From Ptychodera flava (lineage: Eukaryota > Hemichordata > Enteropneusta > Ptychoderidae), in the NCBI RefSeq assembly GCF_041260155.1, contig NC_091947.1, forward strand, positions 34,606,032 to 34,670,031: a DNA stretch of 64,000 nucleotides, written 5' to 3'. The position numbers were made by a program, and so were the translations under genes. Of the stretch, positions 59,003-64,000 are shown piece by piece. The notes beneath the pieces were generated by a model, which had not been told where the DNA came from, did not search any database, and saw only the letters and a program-made list of their open reading frames with translations. How positions within the stretch are numbered: the first letter of the stretch is position 1; the number at the start of each line of letters is the position of its first letter.

Positions 59003-62000
59003 ATGCCTAGGCCATCAAAGCGGGCGAAACAGGCGCAAAAGGCGCGGAGATCGAGTGTTGAAAAGGCCCGAGAGCAATCATCAGGCGAACACGAGGTTGG
59101 TCCGCGGCCGCTGCAAATCGGCACTGTGGCACAGCCTGTGCGACCTTGTTCAATTGTTGACTTACCATCGGAGGTTTTAACCGAAATTTTTCAGTATTGT
59201 TGTTTTTTTAATAAAGGTGATGATGATCATGTTCAGTTTATGAAAGTGAAAAACTTCTGTAACTTACGTATGGTTTGCAGCCGATTTTACGCTATCGGGA
59301 CAAGTGACTTGTTTGTTAGGGGAATGGTTCGAGATCACGGTTTGGGCAGCGGCAATGAGCCGGACAATTTTCAACAGAGTCGAGTGTTCCACAAGTTCAA
59401 ATTAATGAAAGCCCGATCCGCACTTGCAAACGAACTTAATCGATGTTCTGCGTTTGTAGTTGAAAGGGGTTTGGTAAGGTTCGCCAGGTCATAAGAAAAC
59501 TTGTGGAAAACGTGAAACGTCAGTCAGGTGCAGACACGGAGTATGTTGATGCCGCTGTCTCGGTTCTATTTAGCTCAGATCGATCAGCCATTTCTAAAAA
59601 ATCCATGGGTGGGAGGGCCTATATGAATAAAATTTTGCGGCAACATCAGATTATTGGGGAAAAAATATCGGGAAATGATGAGTCCACCCTGTGGCAATTA
59701 CGAATGAAAAGGACAAAACGTTTTGCAAAATCTATTTTAACACTTGATTTTTTTAAAGAAGCCCTTTCTCTAGATATTCTCCCTCAACCTATTCAAACTG
59801 CTTTAACTAATACCCTGCTACCACTAGATAATGATGAGCAGCACGGTAATGAGGATATTGACAACATAGCATTATGGAATGACAAGGAGGCTGAACACAT
59901 CTTTATTCATTTAGGTGGGGGTTGTCAGAAGCCGACTATGATGGGCTTGAAAAGTCTATCAGGACACCTAATAATGTCTCCAGAATTCCAAGACTTGGTG
60001 CCTTGCGGAGCAATTTAAGACGTTTTCATGAGATGGTTGAAGAAACTGAGAGCAAGAATAAAAAGGGTTGGTACATAAGGATCTTGAGGGCTTAATTTGG
60101 CAACATTTAATTTGTATATTAAGAGAAAATAAATTAGATTTCAACATTGAAGACGAGTGTGAACGTAAAAAACTTGAAGTGATTGTTGGGGAGGGAGGCG
60201 ATACTTTTCAGGATTTTCAAAGGGATTTCTCAAAATTTTAAAGTTTTTGCAATAAGTGGGGCAATTCGGGTAATAAGTATAATGGTGCAGAGGTGTGGCG
60301 AGACCCAAATCCCCAGTCTGATGCCAGCCGTATCCCCTTTGCCATCATCAACGCACCTGAAGGACATGACACACTGATACAACAGGACATACTTCCTATT
60401 TTGAATCTGACTGAGGGCTGGGCCAAAAATACAATTAGAGGGGTGGTATATCGACGAAAATTAGAGGGTGACGAAAAGTACAAGAATTTGGTTTTGCAAC
60501 GAAAAAGTACTAAATTTTTTTGTAATTTGTGTTTGACATCTGTGGAGCAATGTCATAATCCACATCATGAATGGGAAATGACAGTAACGCTTGAAAAGAT
60601 GACTGAGTGGGCAGAGACTAACAGTTTTGGTCAGACCAGTCATCCTCTAATTGCATATAATCCAATCAATGATTACACCATGGACCACCTTCATGCCAAA
60701 TTGCGAAATATTGGAAAACTTATAGATGAGCTCTTTGTTGAGGCAGAAAAAATTGATAAGCAGCTAGAGTTTGTACAAAAATTTGCCAAGCTACCAGGAT
60801 CTGTACAGAGTGAGATAAAACAATATGAAAGTAAACTGTCTGAACAATTTGACCTGAAGGTGGAAGTCCATGGTGTAAATCATGAAACAAAACTGCTTAC
60901 AGCAACACAAATGGATGACATGACAAAAGTCAACAGGAAACTTGAAGCAGCCGTTGACAGTTTTGATTTCAAAATAAATGAGACTACAGACATGGACATT
61001 AATATTTCAGACAGTATTGAGTCAAATATTGAATCTTTAATTGTAAATAATAAAACAACACACAAATGTTCAATGTGCAGTATGCAATATGCGACGAGGC
61101 CAAGTATCAACAGGCATCTGCAAAATGTCCATGGGAAACTCCATAAAAAAGACCTGGAACAAAAACAGAGGAACAGTGAAGCAAAATTAGAACAGGAAAA
61201 GCTCAGTATTGTGAAATCTATTGAGAGCATCCTCAATGGCAAAGAACCAGAAAATCTGAGTGTCAAAGTCAAAAATAGAGACAGACTGATGATGATTTCA
61301 AAAAAATATGAAAGTATAGATGAAGAAATTAATAAAGTAGGTGAAGCAGGTGACTTAATTGCATATCACAGACACACAATGGCAAAAATGATTGAAAACC
61401 ATACAACAGAAAAATACACAGTTTTGATAAACCACATGAATACACTTTTAAATATTCCCCTCCTAAAAAAGACAGTGAAGGAAAGGTCTGTGGAAGTAAG
61501 GAGAGTGAACAAAACAGACTATCAAAGAACAAACAAAACAAAGCCATTCAAGACAGCCTCTCTACCATTGAGAATGCAATGTATATCTCTGAAAATCCCA
61601 CCAGTAGAGTTTGTCAACTGAAAGCATTCTTAAGAATAAAAGGCATTGTCAAAAAATATGGGGGCGGTTATGAAGGTGGTGCATGCACACGCATGATGGA
61701 CAATGATGTCCTCAGTGGATGCAATAAATTCTAACCGATTTAAAATATGCAAGCACAATCATATCTTTGATAAGGGAATATAGACTTTTAAATAGCATAA
61801 TGGCAATTACACAATTTGATGCAAGCACTTTCAAACTAATCAACAATCAATACAATACAAATATCATAGATTTTGATTCTTTAATTTCAACATTTCATTC
61901 CAATGCTGTCAACTGGGTCAAAAGGATAATTTGTGAGTTACCTCACATATCACTCACCTATTATATGCATACTGTAGCTGCACATGGACACCAACTCCTG

Positions 62001-62168
62001 AAAAGAGATAAGGGAATTAATATACACAGCAGCTCAGGAATAGAAATGTCCCATCAACGAATGAAAATGGATATCAGGCGTCACCTGGGTGGGGGGCACT
62101 GGGCAAAGACTATTTTAATCAGATGGTTGTACAGAACTGATCCTGAAATTTGGCTGCTTCTCCTGTGA
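59003..62168 (+). pseudogene. F-box + C2H2 transposase-like gene, multiply frameshifted
   Basis: The first frame (ATG 59003) has a basic N-terminus and an F-box-like segment (IVDLPSEVLTEIFQY...NLRMVCSRFYAIGTSDLF, ~59150-59315). Coding then jumps frames near 59475, 59985, 60075, 61455 and 61735, with an in-frame TAA at 60239-60241. Recognisable later pieces are FCNKWGNSGNKYNGAEVWRD, NPQSDASRIPFAIINAPEGH, HLHAKLRNIGKLIDE, a C2H2 finger (CSMCx12HLQNVH, ~61068-61130) and, at the end, YYMHTVAAHGHQLL and SSGIEMSHQRMKMDIRRHLG. The last block resembles the C-terminal catalytic-Glu region of RNase-H-fold transposases (inference). The C2H2 spacing (C-x2-C-x12-H-x4-H) equals that in the RAG1-N-like gene of the 11-kb element. 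It is not functional as written. Confidence 0.65.
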
Positions 62169-62220
62169 AATTTTGAACTTATAATGACTGCATATGCATA
62201 GAATATGAACATTCTTGTAC

Positions 62221-62371
62221 ATTAAAAAAATAAATAAACAAAAAAAAATAAATAAAAATAAAAATCAATAAACAATACTATGTGAAATTTTCTATTGATG
62301 GCATTGTGTAAAGTCATAAACAATAGAATGATTAATAGATAAACAAACAAACAAACAAACAAACAAACAAC
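62221..62371. repeat. A-rich and (caaa)n simple sequence
   Basis: 'aaaaaaataaataaacaaaa' and an (acaa)n run at ~62340-62370, just downstream of the F-box/C2H2 pseudogene stop. Could include its polyadenylation region. Confidence 0.8.
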
Positions 62372-63290
62372 AATAAAATCATGTTTATTTACATTTGTTC
62401 AGAAAGGTTATACTGCAAAGCATAACGGCATATATTTAGATGGCCAGACGCAGTATGCATCTTGCATTCTGATACACTGCACTGCATCTTTAAAAACATA
62501 TGTCTCGTTCTTTATGTTTTTCCTAAACCTTTTAACATGAAAGTAAAATGCTGACAACTGACAGACACAGAAAAGTACAGTGGCCATGCCATGGTCAGTC
62601 ACAGCTGCAGTATAGTACACTGCACTGCCGGAGGTAGATACTGCAGGAATATTCCGTTGTCAAAACCTACTATGTCAGTAGCCTACCTGCCTAGCCTGCC
62701 TTTGTACAGGCTAACTACTGACGTAAAACTTAGAAAATTAAAGTAGTTTTTACATGCTCATAGTCAAATTCCTACTCCTCCTGCATTCATGGGTGAATAT
62801 GGGCGATCGGCATACCATTGCAAAGCTCTCGAGTTGCTTAACAAAAGTACGTTCTCCAAATTCATGACCATCACAGTTGATAAGAAAAAAGGCGCCAAAA
62901 ATTAAGGAAATCGTTGCTTTTTTCTAAAATTCATATTTTTGACAGAAAAAATGGACAAAATCACGATAATCTCAACGTACCTTTTACCGTCGACTTCCAA
63001 GAAATGGCCTTGTACTCCTTTCGTCGGGGTAGGAGTGAAAATGTCAAAGAAGTAGGCTTAAAACAGCAAAATTTACAGCTTTTTGGTCAAAAATGTTCTG
63101 ATTAATTGCTAAACAATGGCTTCACTGAAAAGAAATCGGAAAAAACCATGAAAATCGGCAGAAATTGCACTTTATGAAAATTGTTCCTTGATCGAGGATG
63201 GTCTGGGTCATGCCTTACAGCTGTTGTAAACGCGGCAGTCTGAGATTTCCCAGATTCTTCACAGCGCCCTCTAGCGACCAAAATTCGTAT
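62372..63290. other. No recognisable gene
   Basis: Short frames only. It contains the right-hand flank of the putative element and nothing else I can name. Confidence 0.4.
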
Positions 63291-63534
63291 ATGCGTTGGT
63301 ACAAATCGAATGGGATTGTGGGAAAGCTAGCGTCCTGTGAAGTATCCGCTGACCTCCCTCCGAGCTCAGACATTATCTCCGTTCTGTGACGGAGAAGGTC
63401 GTACAATTTTCATAGTTCATTGCGCATGCTAAGTAGACATTGCCAATATAATCTACAAGATTTTTTCGCTTTACCTTGTAAAAGAACCTTGTTTTACGGG
63501 GTACCAGTCAACTCGCACTTTTTCCAACCCGCCC

Positions 63535-63598
63535 AGAACCAACTCGCCCGATTCCAACTCGCCCGATTCCAACTCGCCCGATACCAACTCGCCCGATA
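63535..63598. repeat. 15-bp minisatellite (ccaactcgcccgatt)n
   Basis: Four near-perfect copies of 'ccaactcgcccgat(t/a)', then AT-rich sequence. The repetitive GRVGIGRVGIGRVG frame on minus is an artefact. Confidence 0.9.
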
Positions 63599-63630
63599 TT
63601 ATTTTGCAATTTTATGAGTACCTGGTACGC

Positions 63631-63719
63631 TAGGTCTGCATGGCAGGGCTGTGTGTTTACCGGCGTTATACGGAGGCCGTATAACGCCGGTAAACACACA
63701 GCCCTGCCATGCAGAGCTA
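63631..63719. mobile_element. Small foldback MITE, TAG(G/C) ends, 9-bp target duplication
   Basis: CTGGTACGC occurs directly on both sides (63622-63630 and 63720-63728). The arms 'TCTGCATGGCAGGGCTGTGT' plus 'gtttaccggcgttatacgg' are a near-perfect inverted repeat with almost no loop. The whole element is 89 bp. The same 9-mer appears again at ~63819 outside the element. Confidence 0.9.
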
Positions 63720-64000
63720 CTGGTACGCTTGCTGCGAATCGGTAGCCTTTGCCACTCGGGTAGCTTGGTCATTGGAGTGGAAGAACATATCAAAGTGGCA
63801 GGGCTCGTTTTCGCAGCAACTGGTACGCATAAAACGTTTTATTTCTAACAACAAATATTTCTAACATAGAGAACCACAGGTGCGGCTTGAAATATGTGCC
63901 AACACGGAAAACTTTTTATTTGCGAATTTCACGTTTTGCAAATCTCTTGAAAGAACAAATTTCGTTCGGCTTCTTTACGTATAGGGATAGTTACTGCGTA

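Larger units (their letters stand above)
58773..63325. mobile_element. Putative DNA transposon around the F-box/C2H2 pseudogene
   Basis: 34 bases at 58773-58806 (tttcccacaattcaatgcga...) recur inverted at 63292-63325 with 31 of 34 matching. They bracket the decayed gene at 59003-62168. The true ends may lie outside these blocks, and I could not find a target duplication. Confidence 0.55.

Noticed and set aside
60880..61272. 130-codon minus-strand frame
   Set aside because: Antisense shadow of the C2H2-containing transposase-like frame.
1..64000. tRNA, rRNA or snRNA genes
   Set aside because: I saw no cloverleaf with A/B boxes and no conserved rRNA segments by eye; a tRNAscan/Rfam run would be decisive.

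Overview
This is non-coding-rich, AT-rich eukaryotic DNA, almost certainly from an invertebrate animal. Introns have consensus GT..AG ends, the retrotransposons and DNA transposons are of animal type, and microsatellites and foldback repeats are abundant. The (gtcc)n/(tatg)n-headed satellite elements resemble those of marine invertebrates, possibly a deuterostome, but the species cannot be fixed from the sequence. I recognise no host gene, rRNA, tRNA or CRISPR array. The window is a mosaic of nested mobile elements.

The centrepiece is an ~11 kb DNA transposon at 26587-37568. It has perfect 35-bp terminal inverted repeats (TIRs) and a 5-bp target duplication AAATG on both sides. It carries three spliced genes. 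(1) A 145-aa protein on + (26816-28195) looks like a divergent MADS-box (SRF/MEF2-type) DNA-binding domain. (2) A 199-aa HIRAN-domain protein lies on - (37356-35364). (3) A seven-exon, ~1020-aa protein lies on - (34508-28876). It has an N-terminal zinc module resembling the N-terminal region of RAG1 (as in the N-RAG-TP transposon of Aplysia), then a zinc ribbon, a C2H2 finger and a probable transposase-like body. Both TIRs contain a perfect CArG box, CC(A/T)6GG, the classic binding site of MADS proteins, at the same place (bases 16-25 from each end). The element may therefore encode a factor that recognises its own ends.

Left flank (1-26.5 kb): a 324-bp tandem duplication; short-TIR elements filled with ~146-bp tandem monomers (2.15-3.54 kb, 5.7-6.8 kb); a 28-bp minisatellite with a perfect palindrome (10.8-11.2 kb); a decayed SWIM-zinc-finger (MULE-type) transposase remnant (11.2-12.4 kb); a TTAA-flanked MITE (12.9-13.5 kb); a large foldback; a GC-rich 'GTCCGGAAAGCGCCCG' array (15.7-16.2 kb); terminal-repeat-like sequences at 20.5 and 23.7 kb; and a broken IS630/Tc1-type transposase (25.0-26.0 kb).

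Right flank (37.6-64 kb): a second TTAA-flanked element (37.8-38.8 kb); further 146-bp-type monomers; an inverted copy of the GC-rich array (42.3-42.96 kb); a 5'-truncated LINE (46.8-50.9 kb, -) interrupted by a TIR element packed with ~150-bp monomers (47201-48846); three foldback MITEs with TAG(C/G) ends and exact 9-bp target duplications (53.56, 54.25 and 63.63 kb); two adjacent tandem arrays (57.1-58.4 kb); and a decayed F-box plus C2H2 transposase-like gene (59.0-62.2 kb) between 34-bp inverted repeats.
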